Source: Planctomycetota bacterium (lineage in GTDB: Bacteria > Planctomycetota > UBA1135 > GCA-002686595). From it: DNA of 64,000 nucleotides. Both the position numbers and the translations under genes were made by a program. Below the pieces are notes generated by a model. It had not been told where the DNA came from. It saw nothing but the letters and a program-made list of their open reading frames with translations, and did no database searches. Below are positions 1-8,151 of the stretch, piece after piece. The stretch spans positions 124,001 through 188,000 of the forward strand of contig JADYYP010000047.1 in the NCBI GenBank assembly GCA_020853575.1, in the 5' to 3' direction. How positions within the stretch are numbered: position 1 is the first letter of the stretch; each line of letters opens with the position of its first letter.

Positions 1-1
1 G

Positions 2-715
2 CCAGCGACCTACGCCTGCGCCGCCAATGCTCTCGGTGCGCTGACCTTGGTCGACCTCGACGGCGACGCCCGGCTCGACCTGCACCTGTGCGTGCCCGCG
101 ACCGGACACGCGCTGCGCTACGCCGCCGGCGCTCGCGCCTTCTCGCGCGAGCACCTCTTCGGCACGTCGACGCAAGGCGGCGCGCGTTCGATGGCGGCGG
201 GAGACCTCGACGGCGATGGACGCAACGACCTGCTCGCGCTCGCGAACGGGGGCATGCGCGTGGACGTCGCGCTCAACCGCGCGCACCCGACGAGCACCGG
301 ATGCACGCTCGAGAGCTACTGCCCGCGCAGCGCGAATTCGACGAACCCGTTGGGCGCCCATGTGTCGATCGCGGGCTCGCTGTCGGTCGCGCACAACGGT
401 GCGACCTTGGTGGCGACGGGCCTGGTGCCGAACGTCGCGGGCCTGGCGTTCTTCGGCCCGCGGCGCGCCTTCGCCTCATTCGCCGCGGGCACGCTGTGCG
501 TCGGCAATCTGGTGCGCCTGGGCCCGCCCGCGCTGTCGAATGCACAGGGCTCGTGGAGCCGCGCGCTGGACCTGTCGCAAGCGCCCCTGGTGTCCGGTCC
601 GGGTGCCGCCAACGGCGACGCCTGGCACTTCCAGGTGTGGTACCGCGACGCCGCCGGCGGCCATCCCAGCGGCATCAACTTGACCGACGCCGTGCAGGCC
701 ATCTTCTGCCCTTGA
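2..715 (+). CDS. C-terminal part of an exported FG-GAP/VCBS-type protein with the Pro-terminal module (5' partial)
   Basis: The reading frame is open to the window edge, so the true start lies upstream. The visible N-terminal part carries calcium-binding-like FG-GAP/VCBS repeats (LVDLDGDARLDL, then AAGDLDGDGRNDLLAL), typical blades of integrin-like propellers on secreted proteins. From about base 300 it switches to a Cys-containing module (YCPRSANS, LCVG, FQVWYRD, NLTDAV, ending FCP). This is a subtype of the C-terminal module seen on seven other proteins in this window. No enzyme motif is visible; a surface or extracellular structural/binding role is inferred. A TGA stop is followed by the 166-base gap before the sigma factor gene. 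Confidence 0.8.
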   Translation, partial: PATYACAANALGALTLVDLDGDARLDLHLCVPATGHALRYAAGARAFSREHLFGTSTQGGARSMAAGDLDGDGRNDLLALANGGMRVDVALNRAHPTSTGCTLESYCPRSANSTNPLGAHVSIAGSLSVAHNGATLVATGLVPNVAGLAFFGPRRAFASFAAGTLCVGNLVRLGPPALSNAQGSWSRALDLSQAPLVSGPGAANGDAWHFQVWYRDAAGGHPSGINLTDAVQAIFCP

Positions 716-861
716 CGCGCGGGCGCACTCCCCGGTCGTGCGTGGTCGCCCGAGGGGAAGCCACCCGCTCGAAGTTCCGCTCCCCGAATCCGGAGTCGAC
801 CGCAGCGGGCGCGGTCGGTCGACGTTCCTGTGTTGCGGCCCCCCATGTTCCGTCGCAGCGC

Positions 862-867
862 TACACT
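862..867 (+). promoter_or_regulatory. Putative -10 element TACACT of the sigma factor gene
   Basis: TACACT lies 14 bases before the GTG at 882, in the context CGCTACACTCCC, closely resembling CGCTACGCTCCC at 11904-11915. The interval is too short for a normal leader with Shine-Dalgarno site, so a very short or absent leader is inferred. Confidence 0.45.
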
Positions 868-881
868 CCCGCTTCCTCTCC

Positions 882-1478
882 GTGGACCGGGATCCCGAAC
901 TGCTGATGTTGATCGAGGCGGCGCAACGCGGCGACCAGGACGCGCTCGCGACGCTCTTGAGACGTTCGCGCGATCGGATCGCGGCGATCCTGCGCTGGCG
1001 GCTCGACTCCGGCTCGCGCGCCGCGCAGCTCGACGAGGATCTGGTCAACGAGGCGCTGGCGGCCGCGGCGCGTTCGCTCGCCGGAAAGCACTTCAGCTCC
1101 AGCGGCGCGTTCCTGAACTGGCTCGCCACCATCGCGGCGAGCAAGTTGGTCGACAGCAAACGACGCGAAGCGACGGCGAAGCGCGGCGAGGGTCGCGAGC
1201 GCGCCTTCTCGGAGTTCCAGAGCTCGAGCCTGGGTCTGTCCGCGTTCACTGCCGACCAAACCACACCCAGCGAGGCCGCGCACCGCGCCGAGATCCTCGA
1301 GCGCCTGCCGCGCGCGATCACGTCGCTCTCGCCGAGCGAGCACCGCGCGTACGACCTGGTCATGCTGTGCGGCCTGTCGCGCGAGCAAGCGGCCAGCGAG
1401 ATGGCGGTCACCGAGGGCGCGTTGCGCGGCTATCTCACGCGCGCCACGGCGAAGATCTCGAGCTTGCTGAGCTTGTAG
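882..1478 (+). CDS. ECF-type RNA polymerase sigma factor
   Basis: About 198 residues, the normal size of an ECF sigma factor. Region 2 covers the N-terminal half (LIEAAQRGDQDALATLLRR through the FLNWLATIAASKLVD helix). Region 4 is near the C-terminus (ITSLSPSEHRAYDLVML followed by the helix-turn-helix SREQAASEMAVTEGALRGYL). The frame is open further upstream, but the GTG at 882 is chosen because upstream codons are low-complexity Arg/Pro-rich and region 2 begins just after it. It is followed 49 bases later by a Ser/Thr kinase gene, a pairing frequent in planctomycetes, where the kinase is thought to act in the same signalling circuit. No anti-sigma factor is adjacent. Confidence 0.85.
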   Translation: MDRDPELLMLIEAAQRGDQDALATLLRRSRDRIAAILRWRLDSGSRAAQLDEDLVNEALAAAARSLAGKHFSSSGAFLNWLATIAASKLVDSKRREATAKRGEGRERAFSEFQSSSLGLSAFTADQTTPSEAAHRAEILERLPRAITSLSPSEHRAYDLVMLCGLSREQAASEMAVTEGALRGYLTRATAKISSLLSL

Positions 1479-1527
1479 GTATCTCGCGCGGCGCTCGGCG
1501 ACGCGACGATGCGAAGGGAGAGACCAA

Positions 1528-4500
1528 ATGACGACGCTCGAAGACGGCGGCGCGGAGCCGAACCTCACGGCGGCGCAGAGCGCGTTCGCGCGCTGGCTCG
1601 AAGCGCTCGAGCTCGGTGACGCGCCCAGCTTCGATGCGTGGTGCGGCGATCACCCGGAGCTCGCGCACGAGTTGCGCCGACTGCACGCAGGATGGGAGGC
1701 GATGCAGCGCGCGGTCGCGAGCCTCGACGATCGCGCGCGACGCGAGGAGTGGATCACTCTTCCCGCGCCCGAGCTCGACGGCGCCGTCGAGGCGGCGAGC
1801 GATCCGCAGTCGCTCGACGCGCGCCAGTTCCTGGAGCGACTGCGGCAACGTGCCAGCACCGGCGTGCGCTATCGCGTCGAGTACGAGCTCGGCCGCGGGG
1901 CGGAGGGCGCGGTGTGGCGCGCGCACGACTGCGATCTCGACCGGCCGCTGGCGATCAAGTTCATGCTCGAGCGTCGCGCCGACCTCGAGCCGGACGGCAA
2001 GCGCCGCACACGCCTGGCGCACGTCGTGCGTTTCCTCTCCGAGGCGCGCACGACGGCGAAGCTCGACCACCCCGGCATCGCGCCCGTGCACGACATCGCC
2101 GTCGACGCCGACGGGCACTTGATGTTCACGATGCGCCTGGTCACCGGCCGCCGCCTCGACGCGATCTTCGAGCTCGCCTGGAGAGAGGCCGAGGGCTGGA
2201 ACGTCGCGCGCGTGGTCGCGGTGCTGCTGCGCGTGTGCGAGACGATCGCCTTCGCGCACTCGCGCCGCGTGGTCCACCGCGACCTCAAGCCGAGCAACAT
2301 CCTGGTCGGCGAGTTCGGCGAGGTGCACGTGATGGACTGGGGACTCGCGCTCGAGCTCTCCGCTGCTCCCGCCGCGCCGCTCGAAGGCTCGCCGGCGCGC
2401 GACGGCAGCTCGACCACGCACCCGATCGGAACGGCGCCGTACATGGCGCCCGAGCAAGCGCGCGGCGACGTCGCGGGCACGAGCGAGCGCTCCGACGTGT
2501 ACGCGATCGGCGCCGTGCTCTACCACTTCCTCGCGCGCCGCCCGCCCTACGTCGAGAACGGTCCGCGCGAGTCCAGCACGGAGCTGACGCGGCGCATCGT
2601 CGAAGGCCCGCCGCGGTCACTCTCCGAGCTCGCCGTCGACGCACCGCGCGAGCTCGTCGCGATCGCCGAGCACGCCCTGCGACGCGACCCCGCCCGGCGC
2701 TACGCCAGCGCGAGCGAGCTCGCCGCCGACCTGCTCGCCTTCACCGAGTTCCGCCGCGGCCGCGCCTGGCGCGACGGCCCGCTGGCCGCGACGAGCAAGG
2801 GCGTGCGGCGCCACCCGTGGGCGGCGACCCTGGCGCTCGCGGCAGTCGTCGTCGCGGTTCCGCTCGTGTTCTTCGCGCGCCGCAGCATCGAGCTCGCGCG
2901 ACGCGAGCGTGCCGAGCACGTCGCTGCGCAAGTCGCGCGCCTCGACTCGCTCGCGGAGCAACGGGTCGACGCCTACGACCCCAGTGATTTCGGCGCGGAA
3001 CCGACGCTCGACGGACTGGAGTCCGAGGTCGAGCTCTTGCGCGAGCTCGGACTCCCGCTCGCTCCCGCGCTCGGCCGCGAAGAGCTCGGTCGAAGAGTCG
3101 AAACGCTCGCGCGCGAGCCGGCCTTCGAGCACGTCGCCTTCACCTCGCGCCTGCTCATGCTGCGTGCCTATCTCGAGTTCAATCGCGTCGGGCACGCGGC
3201 TCGCGCACGCGCCGGACGCCTGCGCGAGGACCTTTCCGATTCGACCAAGACGCGCGCCCGTCAGATCGCCGAGCGTCGACCTGCGCTGTGCGAGGCCTTC
3301 GACGCGCTGAGCGAAGCGCTGGCGGCTCAAGCGGTGAGCGCCGGGCAGCGACGCGTCGTCGAGCTCTACGACGCCTACTTCGAACGCGGGACGCAGTCGC
3401 CGCCTCTGCGCGAGGTCGATGCGACGTGGCCAGGGTCGGAACGGGAGTTCGATGAACTCAGCCCGATCCTGTCGCTGTTGCCCGGTTCCATCGGCCCCAA
3501 CGAGGAGGACCGACGCGCGCGTGACGAGCTGTTCGAGCGCGCTGCATTGCGCCGCCCGGAGAGCGCGGAACTGCGGCAGTCGCTGGCCAAGATCTATCTC
3601 ACGCGCACGCCACCCAATCCAGTGCTCGCCGAACCGCACGCCGAGGCCTTCCTCGCGCTGCGTCCGCGGTCGGCCAACGCCTTCGATCTGTGCGCCACCG
3701 TGGCCTTCCGCAAGGACCTGTTCCGCCGCTCGCTCGAGCTCAATCGACGTGCGCTCGAGCTCGACGACCAACAAGCACGACTGTGGTCCAACCGTGCCGC
3801 GTCCCTGCACGGATCGGGGGAATACGCGGAGGCGCTCGCGGCGGTGGAGCACGCCTTGACGCTGCCTGGGGAATCGAAGAACACCCATCTGCACCGCGGC
3901 ATGGCGCTCTTTGGGCTGCAACGGCACGAGCAGGCGCTCGCGTCTTTCAACCGCGCGCTCGAGCTCGACCCGAAGTACCAGCGCGCGTGGTTCTGGAAGG
4001 CGCGCGCTCTCGTCGCACTCGACCGCTTCGACGAGTCACAGGAAGCGCAAGCGCAGGCTCCACAGCTCCAGGAGCAGCCCCACACCTGGCGCAACTGGCA
4101 CGGCGAAGCGCTGCTCGCGCTCAACCGTCCCAAGGAGGCGGAAGCGGCCTTCCGCAAGGCGCTCGAGCTCAAGCCCGCGAGTGGCTACTCGCGTGCCGGG
4201 CTCTCGCGCGCGCTGTTGCTCCAGGGCGACGTCGACGGAGCGCTCGCGTGCGCGAAGGAAGCGCGCGGCGAGACCAACGCGCAGCGCGCCTACGTCGTCG
4301 CGCTCGCGCGCAAGGGCGAGCTCGAGAGCGCGCTGCACGAGCTCGATCTCGTGCTCAGCGCCGTCGAGAACGAGATGCGCGGAACGCAGGTGCTCAGCGC
4401 GCTCGAGCGCATCGAGTGGATCGAGAAGTTGCTCTCCGATCCGCTGCTCGACGGGCTGTGGAATCTGCGGGAGCCGCAGGAACTCGCGGCGCGCGTCGCC

Positions 4501-4557
4501 GTGCAGCGCAAGCGAGCCGAGAGCGTGCTCGCGGAAGCGCGCGAGCTGCTGCGCTGA
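1528..4557 (+). CDS. Membrane Ser/Thr protein kinase with C-terminal TPR repeats
   Basis: A 1009-residue Hanks-type kinase. The glycine loop (GRGAEG) is near residue 121, the ATP-binding Lys of AIKFM is residue 144, the catalytic loop HRDLKPSN has Asp252, and the metal-binding loop is DWG (Asp270) instead of DFG, a variant common in planctomycete kinases. The activation segment GTAPYMAPE starts at residue 301. One hydrophobic segment at about 429-450 (HPWAATLALAAVVVAVPLVF) anchors it in the membrane. Residues about 690-915 are TPR repeats (for example HEQALASFNRALELDP), likely sensing or scaffolding on the opposite side of the membrane. The ATG has a good ribosome site (GGGAGAG). Directly follows the ECF sigma gene, so co-transcription and functional coupling are likely. 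Confidence 0.92.
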   Translation: MTTLEDGGAEPNLTAAQSAFARWLEALELGDAPSFDAWCGDHPELAHELRRLHAGWEAMQRAVASLDDRARREEWITLPAPELDGAVEAASDPQSLDARQFLERLRQRASTGVRYRVEYELGRGAEGAVWRAHDCDLDRPLAIKFMLERRADLEPDGKRRTRLAHVVRFLSEARTTAKLDHPGIAPVHDIAVDADGHLMFTMRLVTGRRLDAIFELAWREAEGWNVARVVAVLLRVCETIAFAHSRRVVHRDLKPSNILVGEFGEVHVMDWGLALELSAAPAAPLEGSPARDGSSTTHPIGTAPYMAPEQARGDVAGTSERSDVYAIGAVLYHFLARRPPYVENGPRESSTELTRRIVEGPPRSLSELAVDAPRELVAIAEHALRRDPARRYASASELAADLLAFTEFRRGRAWRDGPLAATSKGVRRHPWAATLALAAVVVAVPLVFFARRSIELARRERAEHVAAQVARLDSLAEQRVDAYDPSDFGAEPTLDGLESEVELLRELGLPLAPALGREELGRRVETLAREPAFEHVAFTSRLLMLRAYLEFNRVGHAARARAGRLREDLSDSTKTRARQIAERRPALCEAFDALSEALAAQAVSAGQRRVVELYDAYFERGTQSPPLREVDATWPGSEREFDELSPILSLLPGSIGPNEEDRRARDELFERAALRRPESAELRQSLAKIYLTRTPPNPVLAEPHAEAFLALRPRSANAFDLCATVAFRKDLFRRSLELNRRALELDDQQARLWSNRAASLHGSGEYAEALAAVEHALTLPGESKNTHLHRGMALFGLQRHEQALASFNRALELDPKYQRAWFWKARALVALDRFDESQEAQAQAPQLQEQPHTWRNWHGEALLALNRPKEAEAAFRKALELKPASGYSRAGLSRALLLQGDVDGALACAKEARGETNAQRAYVVALARKGELESALHELDLVLSAVENEMRGTQVLSALERIEWIEKLLSDPLLDGLWNLREPQELAARVAVQRKRAESVLAEARELLR

Positions 4558-4576
4558 AGCGCGCCCAGAAAACGAA

Positions 4577-4600
4577 CGGCGACCGCACTCGCGATCGCCG
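4577..4600 (+). terminator. Possible weak hairpin after the kinase gene
   Basis: CGGCGA at 4577-4582 and TCGCCG at 4595-4600 are perfect inverted arms around a 12-base loop, 20 bases after the kinase stop. There is no T-run, so a terminator role is only suggested. Confidence 0.25.
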
Positions 4601-4634
4601 CTCTGGTCCACGGGTGAGCACTTCGCGCGCGGGT

Positions 4635-5170
4635 TCACTCCTGGACTTCGTGTTTCGTGCCGATGACTGCGAGGAACTGCTTCTGCTGCTGCACCGGCAC
4701 CGTCGAGTCGTCGAAAAGCGTCATCGTGAAGCTGCCTTCGCCCGCCGTCTGGGACTCGAGGTCGCGCTGGCAGGTCAGGATCGTCGACTGCGGCGCGTGA
4801 ACCTCGATCGACGTCACGTGACCGTCGAATGCGGTGGCCTGGTCGATCATCTCCCGCGACGCTGGCCGGCGAGGTTGGACCGGATCGCGCCGGCGTGCTC
4901 GGTCGGGACCGCGACCTCCAGCTCCACCACCGGCTGGATCGGCAGCGGCAGGGCTGCTCTCGAAGCGTCGATGAACGCGCTCGCGCGGACAAGTCCGCAT
5001 CCACTGCACCCGAGCCTCGGGCCAGCCGCGTTGCGCAGCGCTCGCGTCCCCGCGCGCGAGCGCCGGCCTCGCGGTCCGGGGCTGCCACGTGAAGCGGAGA
5101 TCACCAGTTTCGAGCCTTGAACCCAAAGTCGCTCGCGTCATGGTGCTCGTCGGCACAGCTTCGATCCCGG
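4635..5170 (-). pseudogene. Decayed, 5'-truncated elongation factor G-like gene (domains IV-V)
   Basis: Read on the minus strand, pieces in different frames line up in order with the end of EF-G-type translation factors. The last 73 codons to 4635 (REMIDQ ... TAGEGSFTMTLF ... TVPVQQQKQFLA) match the domain V end (S-x-T-x-G-x-G-x-[FY]-T-M ... VP ... Q). A second frame ending at 4847 gives PIQPVVELEVAVP and LAGQRRGR, matching the conserved start of domain V (LEPIxxxEVxVP, DLxxRRG). The frame break lies near 4860. A third frame around 5105-5160 (DEHHDASDFGFKA) resembles the domain IV segment YHDVDSS..AFK. The G domain and domains II-III are absent. Sequence drift plus at least two frame breaks indicate a dead gene. 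Similarity was recognised by eye, not by search. Confidence 0.7.
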
Positions 5171-5458
5171 AGAGCCCCGCGGGTCTCGCACGTGCGACGC
5201 CGTGGACTCGCGATCCTGCCCGCGCTCGGCGCCAGGCGCGGACAGGTCGTCGGAGAACTCCGGCTCGAGGCGACTTCGTTCGCTGCGCTCGGAACCGTGT
5301 GCGGCTCGCTGACCGCGTAGCCAGCCGCGTCGAGCTCGCGCGAGGAGCTCACCCCGCCCATTGTGGAAATCGCCGATTCACCGCAGCGGCCTCGGCACGT
5401 CCACGTTCCCGCTGGTGACCGCGCCGTTCGCGCGCCAAACCCCAAGCGAGACGCTGCC

Positions 5459-7645
5459 ATGATCCGATCCGCATTCCGCCAGATGCTCCCTGTTCCGACC
5501 TTCGTGCTCGTCCCGGCACTCGCGCTCGTCACTGGGTGCGGTGGAGGCGGTGGAGGCGGTGGAAATCCTGCTTTCGAGCCGCCGCGCTTCGAGTGGCAGT
5601 TCGTTCCCTCGGCAACGCAGAGCACCTGCTCGCAGTTGACGCTCTCGCTGCGGCTCCTCGACACGCAGCTCGTCGCGACCGCCGACGTGCTGCTCGACGA
5701 AGACGGACTGCTGGCGACGACCGCCGATCAGTTCGTCGCTCTGCAGGGCATCGCCGAGACTCCGGGCGCGAGCTTTGTCGTCACGCCGCAGGCGAGTTGG
5801 TCCGGGCGTACGTTCCAGGTGTTCGCCGTCGCACGCAACGCCAAGAAGAAGGTGACGGTCAAGGCTCCCGTTCCAGTGACCTTCGCCGCCGCGCCGACGG
5901 TTTCGTGGCTCGAGCCCAGCGCGAACGCGAGCGCCGCTCGAGGTGGTCGGTTGACGCTCGAGGTCCAGGCGAGCGACCCCGACAGCGTCGCCGAGGTCAA
6001 CCTCTACGCCATCGCCCAGCTCGGCGGCGCGTCGTATCCGCTCGCCGAGGGTCTCGCGGAGGCGGACGGCACGTCGCTCACGGTCGAGGCGACGCTCGCG
6101 GGCATCCCGGCCGGAGTGTATTCGCTGGTCGCGGAAGCGCTCGACGACGGATGCGTCGTCGAGGCGACGAATGTCGCGACGCTCGACATCGTCGACGTCG
6201 GCAATGTTCACGGCGTCGGAAGCAGCGCCGCCGACTTCGGCAGCCTGATCGCGGGCCACCTCGACGGAGCGCTGGTCTGGAGTGGCGCCTTCGACGCGAG
6301 CCTGCCGTTCGAGCTGTCGCAGACCGCGGGTCGAACGTTGCCGCACACGGGCGGCGCGAGCGGGCGCGATGCCTTCGTCGCGCGCTTCGACTCGTCGCTG
6401 GCCGGGTTGCAGTGGGTGCACCAGATCAGTGGCTTCACGTCCAGCGGCTCGACCACGGGTCCTCAGGGTGTCGTCGCGCAGAGCGATGGGTCCACGGTCG
6501 TCGTCGGTCGCTTCACCGACGATCTCGTGTTCAACTTCGGAGAGACCCTGCAGATTCCCATGGCCCTAGTCGGCAATCGGGACGGCTTTCTCGCGCGCTA
6601 CGACGATTCGGGCGTCGTCACGTCGCTCGTGAGGGTCGGTGGCCTGGCGGGCGGCGGCGGAGGCAGCAACTCCGTGTTCGTCAGCATGAGCTCGCTCGCG
6701 GTCGCGCCGGACGACTCACTCGCTGTCGCTGGCTACTACTCGCGCAACGCGACGTTCGGGATCGGCGAGCCGAACCAAGTCGCCCTGCTCGACAACAGCA
6801 AGCCCAACGGATTCCTCGCGCGTTTCGCACCCGATCTGTCGCTCGCCTGGGTGGTCGACCTGCAGACCAACACCAACGCGCAGGCCAACGATGTGTGCTT
6901 CGCCGACGACGGCTCGCTCTACGTGTGCGGCGGCTTCATGGGCTCGCTCAGCTTCCACAGCGCGGGGAGCACGGCGATCGAGCAAGTGCTCAATGCCACA
7001 GCCGACTTCGACGTGTTCGTCGCCAAGTACGACGGCCAAGGCGCGTTCCAGTGGGCGCGGCGCGTCGGCAACACGGGCTTCGACATGGCCCGCGCGTGCG
7101 AGCTGACTCCCGCTGGTCATCTGCTGGTCGCGGGAGACTTCTCGAGCTCCGTCGACTTCGGAGCCGCGAACATCCTGACCAGCCACGGCGGAGTCGACGG
7201 CTTCGTCGCGTGCTTCAGCTCGAGCGGCACCTTCCTGAACGGCTGGGCCGTGGGCAGCGCCAGCGACGACACGTTGGGACGCGGCATCGTGCGAACGAAC
7301 TCCGGAAGCCTGCTCGTCACCGGGCGTTTCGCTGGACACGTCGACTTCGATGACGACGGCCACACCGACGCCTTGTGGCTCGGATCGAATGACGCCTGCG
7401 CGCTGATGCTCGGAACCGACGCCAACGGCCTGCGCGGTCTGAACTGGTTCACCACGGTCGCCTCCAGCGGCGACGATTCGCTCGGGGATGCCTTCGAGCG
7501 CGCGGACGGGTCGTTCGTGATCGGCGGCGCCTATGCCAACCAGGCGCGCTTCGGCAACGTCGACGATCCCGAGGCGCTCATCGTCGGCGCGAACGGCTCC
7601 ACCGACGCCTGCTTCGTGCGCCTCAACGCCGACGGCAAGTTCTGA
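5459..7645 (+). CDS. Exported lipoprotein with Ig-like domain and SBBP-like beta-propeller
   Basis: 728 residues. The ATG at 5459 begins a signal sequence ending in the lipobox LVTGC followed by a run of glycines, so the mature protein should be lipid-anchored. Residues about 140-245 look like an Ig-like beta sandwich (PTVSWLEPSANAS ... GVYSLVAEALDD). The rest is built of repeats of about 65 residues of the form D-[AG]-F-[VL]-A-[RK]-[FY]-D ... W ... (DAFVARFDSS, DGFLARYDDS, NGFLARFAPD, DVFVAKYDGQ, DGFVACFSSS), each with a G-x-F or G-x-Y turn. This pattern matches SBBP-type propeller blades. Unlike other exported proteins here it lacks the Pro-terminal module. Binding partner unknown. Confidence 0.8.
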   Translation: MIRSAFRQMLPVPTFVLVPALALVTGCGGGGGGGGNPAFEPPRFEWQFVPSATQSTCSQLTLSLRLLDTQLVATADVLLDEDGLLATTADQFVALQGIAETPGASFVVTPQASWSGRTFQVFAVARNAKKKVTVKAPVPVTFAAAPTVSWLEPSANASAARGGRLTLEVQASDPDSVAEVNLYAIAQLGGASYPLAEGLAEADGTSLTVEATLAGIPAGVYSLVAEALDDGCVVEATNVATLDIVDVGNVHGVGSSAADFGSLIAGHLDGALVWSGAFDASLPFELSQTAGRTLPHTGGASGRDAFVARFDSSLAGLQWVHQISGFTSSGSTTGPQGVVAQSDGSTVVVGRFTDDLVFNFGETLQIPMALVGNRDGFLARYDDSGVVTSLVRVGGLAGGGGGSNSVFVSMSSLAVAPDDSLAVAGYYSRNATFGIGEPNQVALLDNSKPNGFLARFAPDLSLAWVVDLQTNTNAQANDVCFADDGSLYVCGGFMGSLSFHSAGSTAIEQVLNATADFDVFVAKYDGQGAFQWARRVGNTGFDMARACELTPAGHLLVAGDFSSSVDFGAANILTSHGGVDGFVACFSSSGTFLNGWAVGSASDDTLGRGIVRTNSGSLLVTGRFAGHVDFDDDGHTDALWLGSNDACALMLGTDANGLRGLNWFTTVASSGDDSLGDAFERADGSFVIGGAYANQARFGNVDDPEALIVGANGSTDACFVRLNADGKF

Positions 7646-7694
7646 GCGACTCCTTCGGAGAATCTGCGCGTCGCGCTCAGATTCTCCGAGTCGC
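7646..7694 (+). terminator. Long stem-loop directly after the lipoprotein stop codon
   Basis: GCGACT (7646-7651) plus CGGAGAATCTG (7656-7666) pair perfectly with CAGATTCTCCGAGTCGC (7678-7694). This forms a 17-bp stem with a 4-base bulge (CCTT) and an 11-base loop, beginning at the first base after the TGA. No T-tract follows, so it may terminate transcription in a T-run-independent way or protect the 3' end. Confidence 0.6.
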
Positions 7695-8151
7695 TGGCTT
7701 TCGCGTCGGGCGCGCCCGCACGGGCGCCAACCAAAGAGACTCCTGGTCAGGTTGAAGCGCTGAAGTCGGTGAGTCTCGCCGAGAGCTCTGCGCCGCGCAC
7801 GGGTCCGGGTCGGTCGCGAGTGTGCGACCGGCCCCGGAACCTCTGATGCTGAAGCTCTGGTCCCAGGGCTTCGAACTCGGTCTCGCGTTCCGGCCGCTGC
7901 GCGCCATGCACACCGCTCGTTCGCTCTCGATGGCGCGATCGGAAACGAGCTGGCTCACGGAGCCCTGCGCCGCCGACCTTGGACTTATCGAACGACCCGC
8001 GCGTTGCGACCGCCCTCGAGCCCAAACCGGGCTTCCGCTTCAAGGCGTGCGCGACACGCACCACCAAGTCCAAGCGCGACTCACCGAAAGCCGGACGGCC
8101 GGCGCGCAACGTCCACCGCGCGCGCCGGCCGAACTCCCGCGGGAGCGACTT
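7695..8151. other. Intergenic stretch without a recognisable gene
   Basis: About 457 bases between two convergent exported-protein genes. All open frames are short, lack family-like motifs and use codons unlike the neighbours. I see no repeat or RNA gene. Confidence 0.5.
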
